From an uncultured Vibrio sp. (GTDB taxonomy: Bacteria > Pseudomonadota > Gammaproteobacteria > Enterobacterales > Vibrionaceae), in NCBI RefSeq assembly GCF_947488985.1, contig NZ_CANLBV010000018.1:1-62995 (forward strand): 62,995 nucleotides of DNA, given 5' to 3'. The notes below the pieces were generated by a model. It was not told the DNA's origin. It did not search any database and saw only the letters and a list, made by a program, of their open reading frames with translations. Each line of letters begins with the position of its first letter. The stretch's first letter is position 1. Below, piece after piece: positions 1-8,696 of the stretch. The position numbers were made by a program, and so were the translations under genes.

Positions 1-2
1 AT

Positions 3-125
3 TATGCGTTTAATAGTCGGTCTTCCATATTCATCACCGGGAGCAATCCCGCGGCAACTCCAGAACTTTTACTCGATGAGCGGGAGTTTAATATTAGAGC
101 CAAGGCGAGACAGATCTTTCCCTAG
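3..125 (+). CDS. 3' end of an unidentified protein-coding gene (partial)
   Basis: An open frame runs in from the window edge and stops at TAG 123-125. It encodes about 40 residues ending in LLLDEREFNIRAKARQIFP, a charged, non-repetitive tail that reads like a real C-terminus. A competing ATG-initiated frame at 4-186 is richer in Arg and Pro and runs through the terminator stem, so it is less credible. The family is not recognised. It would converge on the SPOR gene, with a shared hairpin at 166-194 between them. Confidence 0.4.
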   Translation, partial: YAFNSRSSIFITGSNPAATPELLLDEREFNIRAKARQIFP

Positions 126-154
126 AGTCGTGAAGAAAAAGCCAAGCCGATATC

Positions 155-195
155 CTAGAAAAAACAATGCCGCTCACCTTAAGTGAACGGCATTA
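155..195 (-). terminator. Rho-independent terminator of the SPOR lipoprotein gene
   Basis: The arms 166-172 and 188-194 (AATGCCG/CGGCATT) form a stem extended by TCAC/GTGA. On the minus strand the hairpin is followed by a T-rich run, seen as an A-run near 159-164 on the plus strand. It lies just beyond the stop of the minus-strand gene at 228. Confidence 0.75.
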
Positions 196-227
196 GAGCA
201 ACGGCTCCCTCTTTAATGAATCAAAAC

Positions 228-794
228 TTAGTTTAACTTGTTTAGCGTTGGGTATTCAGAGTTTTTAATATCATCAATACTCTTAACGAACGGCTGCAGG
301 TTTTTGAAAGTCGCTGGAAGAGCTGATATTGCCTTTTTAGCTTCTAAGCGTGTCGCATAGTCACCGTAAAGTACCGTGAACCACTTAGTGCCATTCACCA
401 TTTTGTAGTTTTCCCAGACCGGCTGAGACGCCGTTGGGAGCATTTTCACGAAAGAGTCGACTTTACTTTGGCTACCAACCGCAACAACTTGAACTGTATA
501 GCCAAAACGCTGGTTCATATCTTGTTGTTTTTTCGTTGGGCCTTTCACCGCCGCAACGGGTTTAGCCGTCGTGCTTTTAGTGACCTTCTGTTCAACAGGC
601 TCGGTCTTAATAACGTTAGTCGTAACATTCTCTTCAACAACGCTTGTTTGCTCAGATTGAGATACAACTGGAGCTTCAACTTTAGCTGTTTTGTACTCTT
701 CCTGATAACTATCTGAAGTCACATCCGTGATGTAGTTCTCAGAGACACATGCAGCCAAGAGCAGTGGCAAAGTCGCAATTGCAAATTTTTTCAT
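228..794 (-). CDS. SPOR-domain lipoprotein
   Basis: The 188-aa protein starts with a lipoprotein signal (MKKFAIATLPLLLAAC) with the lipobox LAAC at Cys16, so it should be lipidated and anchored to a membrane. Residues 20-95 are a low-complexity Thr/Val/Lys/Glu linker. Residues about 95-175 match a SPOR domain (YTVQVVAVGSQSKVDSFVKM at its start), the fold that binds denuded septal peptidoglycan. That suggests a division-site or cell-wall role like other small SPOR proteins, although no enzymatic domain is present. A purine-rich AAGGA lies upstream of the ATG. It is monocistronic with its own terminator. Family assignment is confident; exact function is not known. Confidence 0.8.
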   Translation of the reverse strand: MKKFAIATLPLLLAACVSENYITDVTSDSYQEEYKTAKVEAPVVSQSEQTSVVEENVTTNVIKTEPVEQKVTKSTTAKPVAAVKGPTKKQQDMNQRFGYTVQVVAVGSQSKVDSFVKMLPTASQPVWENYKMVNGTKWFTVLYGDYATRLEAKKAISALPATFKNLQPFVKSIDDIKNSEYPTLNKLN

Positions 795-1010
795 GGAAAG
801 CTCTATATCCTTAATAATAGTTACTATAAATCATGCCGATACGCTGATTTAGAATCAAGTTAACTTTGAGATTATACATCATTAGTGGGTGACCTATTTC
901 ACAAACTTTATGCCGTGTCCGCTTATTCATCTAAATTCGGTGAATAAGCCGTCAGCCTATCAGTGAAAAGTAAGTTACGATGAACTTACGTGCATTGCTA
1001 GGATATGTCC

Positions 1011-3692
1011 ATGAATCATCTTGATCCCCTACTCAAACCCCGTTCAATCGCCGTTGTTGGTGCCTCTCAACGAGAATCACATGCGGGATACATCGTCATG
1101 AATAACCTTTTGCATGGGGATTTTAAAGGTGCGGTGATGCCCGTGACGCCGAAATACGGTTCAGTCGCGGGGGTCCTCTCTTATAGAAACATTCTATCGC
1201 TGCCCATTGTTCCCGACCTAGCGATTTTGTGCACCAATGCGACGCGTAATATTGCTCTCTTTAAAGAACTTGCTGACAAAGGGATCGCTTCTGTGATTGT
1301 GCTCTCTTCTGATATGCACCAGCACTTAGACAATGGCGAAACGTTTGATTCAATGTGCCTAAAGATCGCCAAGCAACACAACATTCGTGTGCTCGGGCCG
1401 AATAGCTTGGGCGTGATCATCCCTTGGCTTAACCTAAATGCGTCTTTTTCTCCTGTCACTGCACTGCCCGGTAAAATCGCGTTCATCTCTCAATCAGCAG
1501 CGGTGTGTACCACCATTCTTGATTGGGCCAACGACAAAGAGATTGGTTTCTCTGCGTTTATCTCGATAGGTAATGGTAGTGACATCGAGTTCTCTGAGTT
1601 GTTGGATTACCTGAGTACCGATTCCCACACAGAAGCGATATTGCTTTATGTCGACAGCGTTAAGGATGCAAGACGATTCATTTCTGCAGCAAGAGCTGCA
1701 TCACGTAATCGAAGAATTCTTGTGTTAAAAGGAGGTCGCACCGAAAAAGGCAGAGCCGCCGCTATCGCACACACTGGCGGTACCAATACGTTAGATATCA
1801 TTTATGACTCGGCGATTCGTCGTAGTGGTATGCTGCGAGTTAAGAATTTGCATGAACTGTTTGCAGCGGTAGAGACGCTCACTCATTCTGTACCTTTACG
1901 GGGGGAACGGCTTGCTATTGTTACCAACGGCGGTGGGCCGGCTATCATGGCAGTGGATACTTTATTTGAACGCGGCGGTAAGCTTGCTGAGTTATCAGAT
2001 AACACGCTTGATGCATTAAGCAAGGTGTTGCCAACCAGTTGGTCACATAGCAACCCCATAGACATTGTTGGTGATTCTGATGTTCAGCGTTATATAGACA
2101 CCATCAACATTCTGCTTGATGGTGACGAAACCGATGCCATTCTCATCATGCACAGTCCTTCTGCGATCGCGCACTCAGCCAACACCGCCAAACGAATTAT
2201 TGAAGCGATTAAAAAGCACCCTCGCCATAAGCGGTTTAATATTCTGACCAATTGGTCTGGTGAGTTAACCGCAAGACCTGCACGAAAATTGTTTACTGAA
2301 GCGGGGATCCCTACCTATCGTACACCTGAAAGTTCCGTGGTTGCTTTCATGCACTTGGTGGAGTACCGACGTAATCAAAGACAATTAATGGAAACGCCGA
2401 CCACGGCAGAAAAAGTTCACATTGAAGACTTAGCCGATGCCAAAAACTGGATAGAACAACAACTACTGGATAAAAACACAGTTAGTCTTGATACCCACCA
2501 AAACAGCCAATTTTTCAAACACTTTAATTTGTCAGTTTTACCTACCTGGATCGCTTCTGATCCTAGTGAAGCGGTACATATTGCAGAGACAATTGGTTAC
2601 CCTGTCGCGGTAAAACTGCGTTCGCCAGATATCGCCCATAAGTCAGATGTACAGGGTGTGATGCTTAACCTGAGAAACAGTAATGAAGTCGCTAATGCCG
2701 CGCAAGCCATTCTCGATCGGTCTCAATTATCATACCCGACCGCCCATATTCATGGCTTATTGATTCAAGGAATGGCCAAACTTGCAGGTAGCCAAGAGTT
2801 ACGGATCAAAGTGACCACCGACGACACCTTTGGTCCTATTATTTTATTGGGTCAAGGTGGATCCGAATGGGATGAATCCATTGACGCTGCTGCGGCGTTT
2901 CCACCACTGAACATGACACTGTCTCGTTACTTGATTATTCGAGCGATAAAAAGTGGCAAGATTCGTTTGCAAAAACTGCCGAATCCGATTGATATTGAGG
3001 GACTATCTGAGCTTCTGGTCCGTATTTCGCAGATGGTTGTTGATTGCCCTGAAATTCATGAACTGGATATACACCCAGTACTTGCCAATGGTGATAAATT
3101 CACAATACTCGATGCCGATATTATACTAAAAGCCTATGAAGGCGACCCTCAAGAAAGGCTCGCAATTCGTCCTTACCCTGTTGAACTTGAAGAATATATA
3201 ACGTTGAAAGATGGTTCAGAGGTGTTATTGCGCCCGATCCTTCCTGAAGATGAACCACTGCATGCTGACTTTATTCACCGAGTTTCAAAAGAGGATCTCT
3301 ATAAACGTTTCTTTAGCGATGTCGGTGAATTTAATCATGAGGCGCTCGCCAATTTCACGCAAATTGATTTTGATAGAGAAATCGCCTTTGTGGTCGTTAG
3401 TGAAGAACATGGCGTTCCAGCAATTATTGGTGTGTCTCGAGCGCTGATTAACCCAGAGAATACCGATGCAGAGTTCGCGATATTAATACGTTCAGACTTA
3501 AAAGGTGTCGGTTTGGGTCGTATTCTGATGACTAAGGTTATCGATTACTGCCGTGCAAAGCAGACGAAACAGATGTCTGGAATGACGATGCCGACCAATA
3601 GAGGAATGCTGACACTAGCTCAAAAACTTGGTTTTAAGCTAGATATCAGTTTTGAAGATGGAACCGCAGATATGGTGTTACCGCTATTTTAA
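1011..3692 (+). CDS. patZ: PatZ/Pat-type protein lysine acetyltransferase (acyl-CoA synthetase-like plus GNAT)
   Basis: An 893-aa multidomain protein. It has an N-terminal CoA-binding Rossmann domain (SIAVVGAS), succinyl-CoA-ligase-like domains (ISQSAAV; AHTGG), an ATP-grasp region (about 500-720, with GYPVAVKLRSPDIAHKSDV) and a C-terminal GNAT acetyltransferase (about 735-890, with LKGVGLGRILMTKVIDYCR as the acetyl-CoA loop). This order and length match E. coli PatZ (YfiQ) and Salmonella Pat, which acetylate metabolic enzymes such as acetyl-CoA synthetase; the ligase half is thought to be regulatory. Start choice: ATG at 1005 would place the AGGA (1000-1003) almost on the codon, whereas ATG 1011 has normal spacing. 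The 3' end overlaps the convergent LysR gene by 9 bp. Confidence 0.88.
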   Translation: MNHLDPLLKPRSIAVVGASQRESHAGYIVMNNLLHGDFKGAVMPVTPKYGSVAGVLSYRNILSLPIVPDLAILCTNATRNIALFKELADKGIASVIVLSSDMHQHLDNGETFDSMCLKIAKQHNIRVLGPNSLGVIIPWLNLNASFSPVTALPGKIAFISQSAAVCTTILDWANDKEIGFSAFISIGNGSDIEFSELLDYLSTDSHTEAILLYVDSVKDARRFISAARAASRNRRILVLKGGRTEKGRAAAIAHTGGTNTLDIIYDSAIRRSGMLRVKNLHELFAAVETLTHSVPLRGERLAIVTNGGGPAIMAVDTLFERGGKLAELSDNTLDALSKVLPTSWSHSNPIDIVGDSDVQRYIDTINILLDGDETDAILIMHSPSAIAHSANTAKRIIEAIKKHPRHKRFNILTNWSGELTARPARKLFTEAGIPTYRTPESSVVAFMHLVEYRRNQRQLMETPTTAEKVHIEDLADAKNWIEQQLLDKNTVSLDTHQNSQFFKHFNLSVLPTWIASDPSEAVHIAETIGYPVAVKLRSPDIAHKSDVQGVMLNLRNSNEVANAAQAILDRSQLSYPTAHIHGLLIQGMAKLAGSQELRIKVTTDDTFGPIILLGQGGSEWDESIDAAAAFPPLNMTLSRYLIIRAIKSGKIRLQKLPNPIDIEGLSELLVRISQMVVDCPEIHELDIHPVLANGDKFTILDADIILKAYEGDPQERLAIRPYPVELEEYITLKDGSEVLLRPILPEDEPLHADFIHRVSKEDLYKRFFSDVGEFNHEALANFTQIDFDREIAFVVVSEEHGVPAIIGVSRALINPENTDAEFAILIRSDLKGVGLGRILMTKVIDYCRAKQTKQMSGMTMPTNRGMLTLAQKLGFKLDISFEDGTADMVLPLF

Positions 3693-4571
3693 TGACCAAG
3701 TCTTTTTAAGGTGTTGAATGCACCAAGATTTAGCATCACCCATTTTGTTGCGGCGCCACGCCATAACAATGTCAATCGCGTGTAATTCTGTCCCTGAGAT
3801 CTGCTGTAACACACCAGATTCTATTAATGGGTTCGCGATAACCGTCGGCATGGTGCCAATTCCTAATCCTGAAGTTAACGCGTCAACTTTGGCGGCAAAA
3901 CTTGTCACGGTTAGGCGCGGCTGTTTTTCTAGAATATTGATACTCATTGCGGGTTGATCACGGGCTGTATCGGCGATAGCAATAACCCTGTAACTTTCTC
4001 TTGCCTTTTGATCAAACTCACCTGAACGCTTGTGAACATAGTGGTTTGATGCTGCGACCCAAATCATCTCTATCTTACCAATGACATCACTTTTCATATC
4101 ATTTGGAATAGTATCGATCTTCGGGCACACCAGTAAGTCGGCACGTCCATCGGCGAGTGACTCCCAACATCCCGCTAAGATCTCTTCCTGTAATCGAACT
4201 TGCGTTTTACTTATTTTACCTAGCTCATCGACCAATGGGAACAAATTGGCAATGGGGATAATGCCATCAAACGCGATGGTTATATTGAGCTCCCAGCCGT
4301 TAGCAAGAATACTCGCATCATTCACTAGTCGTTCTGTCGCACCAAGAATCAATCGTCCCTGCTCGAGTATCAATTGACCCGCTTCCGTGAAGTTAGCTCG
4401 GTGTCCAGATCGATCAAAAATCATAATATCTAACTCTTGTTCGAGTTTTTGTATTTGATAACTGAGTGACGATGGCGCTCTATCCATTTCATTGGCCGCC
4501 GCAGCGAAACTGCCACGACGTTCAATCGCATCTAATATGTGTAACGCTTCGAGTGTTATTGGGCTATGCAT
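3684..4571 (-). CDS. LysR-family transcriptional regulator
   Basis: A 295-aa protein with an N-terminal winged helix-turn-helix (residues 5-65; GSFAAAANEMDRAPSSLSYQ is the classic LysR recognition region) and a LysR substrate-binding domain from about residue 90. It is convergent with the acetyltransferase gene, overlapping it by 9 bp, and divergent from the heme receptor gene with 227 bp between. LysR proteins often control a divergent neighbour, but the receptor has its own Fur-like site, so a link to heme is only a possibility. The effector is unknown. Confidence 0.85.
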   Translation of the reverse strand: MHSPITLEALHILDAIERRGSFAAAANEMDRAPSSLSYQIQKLEQELDIMIFDRSGHRANFTEAGQLILEQGRLILGATERLVNDASILANGWELNITIAFDGIIPIANLFPLVDELGKISKTQVRLQEEILAGCWESLADGRADLLVCPKIDTIPNDMKSDVIGKIEMIWVAASNHYVHKRSGEFDQKARESYRVIAIADTARDQPAMSINILEKQPRLTVTSFAAKVDALTSGLGIGTMPTVIANPLIESGVLQQISGTELHAIDIVMAWRRNKMGDAKSWCIQHLKKTWSLK

Positions 4572-4718
4572 CAGTACTTCACTTTATAAATGAGAGGTTT
4601 ATCACAAAAATAAAAGCATTTAATCGTTAAGCGAAACGTATTAAAATCCTTTTAATACAGTGGTTTACTGTACTTAAAAAGCTTTCAGTTGATAAAGTTA
4701 TAAATAAATTTAAATACA

Positions 4719-4738
4719 AATAATAGTAATTATCATTT
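4719..4738 (+). promoter_or_regulatory. Possible Fur box upstream of the heme receptor
   Basis: The AT-rich stretch AATAATAGTAATTATCATT resembles the Fur consensus built from GATAAT repeats. About 9 of 14 positions agree with a 7-1-7 palindrome. It lies about 60 bp ahead of a TonB-dependent heme receptor, the typical Fur target. The match is imperfect in an AT-rich region, so this rests largely on context. Confidence 0.4.
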
Positions 4739-4798
4739 AGATCCAATAGTATCTTTCTCGTAATCAAGATAATACTATGGAATTAAGGTAACTATCAG

Positions 4799-6931
4799 AT
4801 GTATAAGCAATCCCTACTCTCTGCTTCAATCATTTTAGCGCTTTCATCAACCTCAGCCTTAGCTGAAGATTATGCCCTATTTAACGAGGTTGTTGTATCT
4901 TCAACTCGTACAGGTCAACAACTTGAAGATGTGGCGGCTTCAGTCACTGTGATCAACGAGAAAGATATCGAAAAAAACATGGTCACGGATGTAGAAGATT
5001 TATTTAAGTACACACCAGGCGTGACGGTAACAACAAATTCTCGCCAAGGCATTCAAGGCATTAATATCCGAGGAATGGAAGGTAACCGAGTCAAAGTTAT
5101 CGTTGATGGGGTCTCTCAAACCAACCAATTTACGCCAAGTGGTACTCAATCATTCAATTTCATTAACTCTTCCCGTGTTGATGTTGATACCGATATGTTG
5201 AAGTCCGTAGAAGTTGTAAAAGGCGCAGCGTCATCGCTATACGGTTCAGACGCCATTGGTGGTATTGCGGCATTTGAGACAAAAGATCCAAGCGATTTTT
5301 TAAAAAACAAAGATTTTGGTGGCCATGCTAAGTTCAACTATTCATCTTCTGACAACACTTTTAGTGAGTCTGTCGCTTTAGCAAATCGTGTTGGCGATCT
5401 TGAAACCTTAGTAGCTTATACTCGAAGAGATGGCGAACAAATAGATAACTTCGGAACACCTGATGAGCAAGATACTCAGAACAATAACTTATTAGTTAAG
5501 CTTCAATATCAACTCAATGAACAGCACCGTTTAGAATTCTCGGGCAACTTTATTGAAAACTCTGGCGATACAAACTTAGAAGACTCAAGCTACACCAACT
5601 ACACTGGCGAGGACTCAACGAGCCAGCAACAAATTGGCATCAAACATATTTGGGATGCCAATTTAGCGTTTGCCGATACGATGACTTGGCAAGCAGACTG
5701 GCTGAGTAAAGAAGAAAATGGCATCACCAATCGTACTTCGAACGGCGGAATGTTCTTACCGCCAGCAGGAAACATTCAGAAAAAAGACTATGTCTATTCG
5801 GATGAAGGTTATCAATTTGATGTTCAATTCGATAAGTTCTTCATGGCTGGTAATGTAGAGAACTACTTCATTTATGGCGCTTCTTATTCAGACAAAGATA
5901 TTGAAAACGTAAATAACGAATATAACTCTATCAGTGACGATCAGGTTATCTTCTATATTCCCGCCGCCTCAGAAAGAAAATATGGCTTCTTTGCGCAAAA
6001 TGAAATGACGATCGGCAATTGGATGGTCACTCCTGGCGTTCGTTTTGATAGATTTGAAACGGACCCGGGCGATGCCAGCCAAAACCCAAGTGGCAACCCT
6101 GAAGAAGATTATGCTAAATACTCAGATTCCGCTGTCACGGGCCGTTTAGGTGCAACTTACACACTCAATGATGAAAACAAAATTTTTGGTCAAATCAGTC
6201 AAGGCTTTAGAGCTCCTGATTTCCAAGAGCTGTACTACTCATTTGGTAACCCTGCTCATGGTTACGTGAATGCCCCTAACCCAGATCTAGAAGCCGAAGA
6301 AAGCCTCTCTTATGAGCTCGGTTGGCGTCATAACACCGATTTCTCATCAAGTGAGATTGCGGTCTTCTACAGTGATTACGATAACTTCATTGATACGTTG
6401 CCAGTAAGCGGTTCTGGCTCTCCAATGGACCCGACAATCTACAAAAATGTGAATATTGATGAAGCGATAATTAAAGGCATCGAAGCATCTAATACTTTGT
6501 CATGGAATCATTTCGTGTCAGTAAAAGGAATTAGCACGCGAATTGCTGCAACCTACACTGAAGGTGAAGATGGAGAAGGCAACCCTCTTAACAGCGTAAA
6601 CCCTTGGAATGCGGTCATTGCCTTCAACTACGATGCACCGACGTCACTTTGGGGCACGTCATTGAACATCAGCTACACTGCAGCTAAAAAGTCGAGTGAC
6701 ATCAACAGTGTCGGTCTAACTGACGAAATTCTTCCTATTGATTCAGCAACGGTCGTTGACCTGACGGCATATTACTTGCCAATGAAAGATCTCACACTGC
6801 GTGCGGGACTCTTTAATGTTACCGATGAAGAGTACTACTCGTGGAATGATGTTCGTGGATTCTCACAAGAAGAGAGAGATTACACACAAGCTGGTCGAAA
6901 CTGGTCAGTAACGGCTAAATACGAGTTCTAA
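4799..6931 (+). CDS. hutA: TonB-dependent outer-membrane heme receptor, HutA type
   Basis: A 710-aa protein with a cleavable signal peptide (ends SALAED), a TonB-box-like segment (FNEVVVSSTR), a plug domain (about 35-150; NIRGMEGNRVKVIVDGV) and a C-terminal beta-barrel ending in Phe (AKYEF). The FRAP box (GFRAPDFQELYY) and an NPNL-like box (PNPDLEAEESL) flank a histidine in NPAHGYV. That arrangement is the heme-ligand signature of HemR/HutA-type heme receptors. It imports heme using TonB-ExbBD energy. It is monocistronic, with a Fur-like site before it and a strong terminator after it. Iron repression is expected but inferred. Confidence 0.88.
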   Translation: MYKQSLLSASIILALSSTSALAEDYALFNEVVVSSTRTGQQLEDVAASVTVINEKDIEKNMVTDVEDLFKYTPGVTVTTNSRQGIQGINIRGMEGNRVKVIVDGVSQTNQFTPSGTQSFNFINSSRVDVDTDMLKSVEVVKGAASSLYGSDAIGGIAAFETKDPSDFLKNKDFGGHAKFNYSSSDNTFSESVALANRVGDLETLVAYTRRDGEQIDNFGTPDEQDTQNNNLLVKLQYQLNEQHRLEFSGNFIENSGDTNLEDSSYTNYTGEDSTSQQQIGIKHIWDANLAFADTMTWQADWLSKEENGITNRTSNGGMFLPPAGNIQKKDYVYSDEGYQFDVQFDKFFMAGNVENYFIYGASYSDKDIENVNNEYNSISDDQVIFYIPAASERKYGFFAQNEMTIGNWMVTPGVRFDRFETDPGDASQNPSGNPEEDYAKYSDSAVTGRLGATYTLNDENKIFGQISQGFRAPDFQELYYSFGNPAHGYVNAPNPDLEAEESLSYELGWRHNTDFSSSEIAVFYSDYDNFIDTLPVSGSGSPMDPTIYKNVNIDEAIIKGIEASNTLSWNHFVSVKGISTRIAATYTEGEDGEGNPLNSVNPWNAVIAFNYDAPTSLWGTSLNISYTAAKKSSDINSVGLTDEILPIDSATVVDLTAYYLPMKDLTLRAGLFNVTDEEYYSWNDVRGFSQEERDYTQAGRNWSVTAKYEF

Positions 6932-6976
6932 TTCGTTAGAAGACTGATATTAAAGCAACTTATCGCACTAAAAACT

Positions 6977-7008
6977 AAAAAGCCAGCACATGCTGGCTTT
7001 TATTTATT
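6977..7008 (+). terminator. Bidirectional Rho-independent terminator
   Basis: AAAGCCAGC and GCTGGCTTT pair around a tiny ACAT loop. T-rich sequence follows on the plus strand and an A-run precedes, so it also ends minus-strand transcription. It serves the heme receptor gene and the small minus-strand gene at 7046-7120. Confidence 0.85.
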
Positions 7009-7045
7009 TCACTAAAAATTGTATAAAAAAGGGAATAAAGTGAAA

Positions 7046-7120
7046 TTACTGTTCTGCCATCTCTTTCTTAACCATTACAGCAGATGCAATGATGAAAGCG
7101 ATAATTAGACCTAGTTCCAT
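7046..7120 (-). CDS. 24-aa single-span membrane protein (uncalled small gene)
   Basis: The minus strand has ATG at 7120-7118 and TAA at 7048-7046, encoding a 24-aa peptide beginning MELGLIIAFIIASAVMVKKE and ending MAEQ. An ideal Shine-Dalgarno (TTTGGAG) lies 6 nt before the ATG. The N-terminal 16 residues form one hydrophobic helix followed by KKE, as expected for an inner-membrane peptide with a charged tail. The unit is complete: an FNR-like box and a possible -10 (TATCAT, 7193-7188) lie upstream, and the terminator at 6977-7008 lies downstream. Function is unknown. Small single-span proteins in enterobacteria often modulate larger membrane complexes, but no partner is visible here. Confidence 0.65.
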   Translation of the reverse strand: MELGLIIAFIIASAVMVKKEMAEQ

Positions 7121-7220
7121 GATTAACTCCAAAGAAAATTAACATTAAGCAAACAATTCGAGAGAATGGTAACACAACAGTTTTAGAATGATACTTTTTA
7201 ACGGCAAATTTATTTTTTAT

Positions 7221-7234
7221 TCGATTTAGATCAA
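7221..7234 (-). promoter_or_regulatory. FNR-like binding site upstream of the 24-aa gene
   Basis: On the minus strand the site reads TTGATCTAAATCGA, which matches 9 of 10 defined bases of the FNR consensus TTGATnnnnATCAA. It is centred about 107 bp before the small-gene ATG. It sits roughly 40-47 bp before the start expected from the -10-like TATCAT, a position compatible with activation. It abuts the galE terminator stem. This is sequence similarity only. Confidence 0.45.
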
Positions 7235-7259
7235 AAAAAGATGCCCAAGGCATCTTTTT
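7233..7259 (-). terminator. Terminator of galE
   Basis: AAAGATGCC and GGCATCTTT pair around a CAA loop. A run of seven A on the plus strand gives the T-tract on the minus strand. It is located 30 bp beyond the galE stop codon. Confidence 0.85.
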
Positions 7260-7288
7260 CTACATTAAACATTCATGAAACTGCTCGA

Positions 7289-8302
7289 TCAGCTTGGGAA
7301 ACCATCAGGGTTTGTTGACTGCCAAAGCCATGTATCTTCTGTCATGTCCTTTAGTGTGCGTGTAGCATTCCAGCCCAACTCTTTTTGAGCTTTAGCAGGA
7401 TCGGCCCAGCACTCTGCAATATCGCCAGGACGACGTTCAACAAGCTTATAAGGGATATCTTTACCGCTCGCTTTTTCGAACGCTTTAACCATATCCAAGA
7501 CACTAGAGCCATTACCTGTACCAAGATTATAAATATGGAGGCCGTCGTTATGCCCTACTTTATCTAGTGCTGCGATGTGTCCATCAGCTAAGTCCATTAC
7601 GTGAATATAATCACGAACACCAGTGCCATCTTTTGTTGGGTAATCGCTACCAAAGACAGACAAGAACTCACGTCGACCAACAGCAACTTGAGAGACAAAT
7701 GGCATTAGATTGTTTGGAATACCTTGTGGATCTTCTCCTAGCTCACCACTTGGGTGGGAGCCTACTGGGTTAAAGTAACGCAGCAGCGTAATACTCCAAT
7801 CTGGATTGGCTTTTTGAAAATCAGCTAAGCACTCTTCAACCATTAACTTACTGCGACCGTATGGATTGGTTGCACTGGTTGGAAAATCTTCAGTAATCGG
7901 TACGCTTTCAGGATCACCATAGACCGTAGCCGACGAGCTAAATACCAATGATTTCACATTAGCATCGCGCATCGCATCGACCAGAACTAACGTGCCATTG
8001 ACGTTGTTATCGTAGTATTCCAGAGGTTTAGCAACCGACTCTCCCACCGCTTTCAGGCCTGCAAAGTGGATAACTGCTTGGATGTTATATTTTTTCATGG
8101 TTTCAGTCAGTAGCGATTTGTCGCGCACATCACCCTCAATGAAATCAGGTCGAACACCAGAGACTTTCTCGATACGCTCTAAAACGCTTGACTTACTGTT
8201 GTACAAGTTATCAAAAAGCACTGGCGTCATACCTGCGTTGATCATCTGGATACTTGTATGGCTACCAATGTAACCCATGCCGCCTGTAACTAAGACATTC
8301 AT
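7289..8302 (-). CDS. galE: UDP-glucose 4-epimerase
   Basis: A 337-aa short-chain dehydrogenase/reductase. It has the NAD-binding glycine motif at the N-terminus (VTGGMGYIGSH), the catalytic Ser/Tyr-x3-Lys set (SSSATVYGD; NPYGRSK) and the GalE-type substrate region (LRYFNPVGSHPSGELGEDP). Length and motifs match bacterial GalE, which interconverts UDP-glucose and UDP-galactose for galactose use and polysaccharide precursors. It is monocistronic here, not with galK/galT, which suggests a glycan-supply role (inference). Confidence 0.95.
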   Translation of the reverse strand: MNVLVTGGMGYIGSHTSIQMINAGMTPVLFDNLYNSKSSVLERIEKVSGVRPDFIEGDVRDKSLLTETMKKYNIQAVIHFAGLKAVGESVAKPLEYYDNNVNGTLVLVDAMRDANVKSLVFSSSATVYGDPESVPITEDFPTSATNPYGRSKLMVEECLADFQKANPDWSITLLRYFNPVGSHPSGELGEDPQGIPNNLMPFVSQVAVGRREFLSVFGSDYPTKDGTGVRDYIHVMDLADGHIAALDKVGHNDGLHIYNLGTGNGSSVLDMVKAFEKASGKDIPYKLVERRPGDIAECWADPAKAQKELGWNATRTLKDMTEDTWLWQSTNPDGFPS

Positions 8303-8696
8303 GTGTCGGAGACCTTTTTGTTTAAAAATATTTAACCTGTCACTTAGGATACAACAACTTAGGGTAAGGTCACAAACATCCGAGCTGATTAGCCGACCGT
8401 CAATAACACAAAGTTATGTTGCATGGCTATCGCACTTCTTTGGGGAGACTTTCCTTATGATTTCAAGATGTGAGCATTGGCTTTAAAGTCGTAGAATTCT
8501 CAAATGCTGATAGTATTCATAAAATTTATATTATTAAATAAGAACGTTAATTTTAAGTTAATAACTTACCACTCACTCAACAATAGCAAAACTTTGAGTT
8601 AGGTCACTGTTAAATTCTGCCATTTGTAAGAACGTCTTAAACAGCTGCAACCATAATCCGAACTACAACTACAAAAACGTAAAGGAATGACATCAC
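8303..8696. other. Divergent intergenic region galE/pxpA, no gene seen
   Basis: About 390 bp separate the divergent galE and pxpA genes. The middle (about 8520-8580) is very AT-rich. I see no credible small gene; the plus-strand frame at 8277-8486 has no Shine-Dalgarno and overlaps the galE start. Promoters for both genes should lie here, but none stands out enough to mark. Confidence 0.5.

Noticed and set aside
4..186. 60-codon frame at the left edge
   Set aside because: Arg/Pro-rich and runs into the terminator stem; a competing partial frame ending at 125 looks more protein-like.
7068..7253. 61-codon minus-strand frame overlapping the new 24-aa gene
   Set aside because: It runs from the galE terminator in another frame, lacks an SD and has no sensible composition; the 24-aa frame has the SD.
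8277..8486. 69-codon frame between galE and pxpA
   Set aside because: Overlaps the galE start on the other strand, has no SD, and reads as non-protein-like composition.
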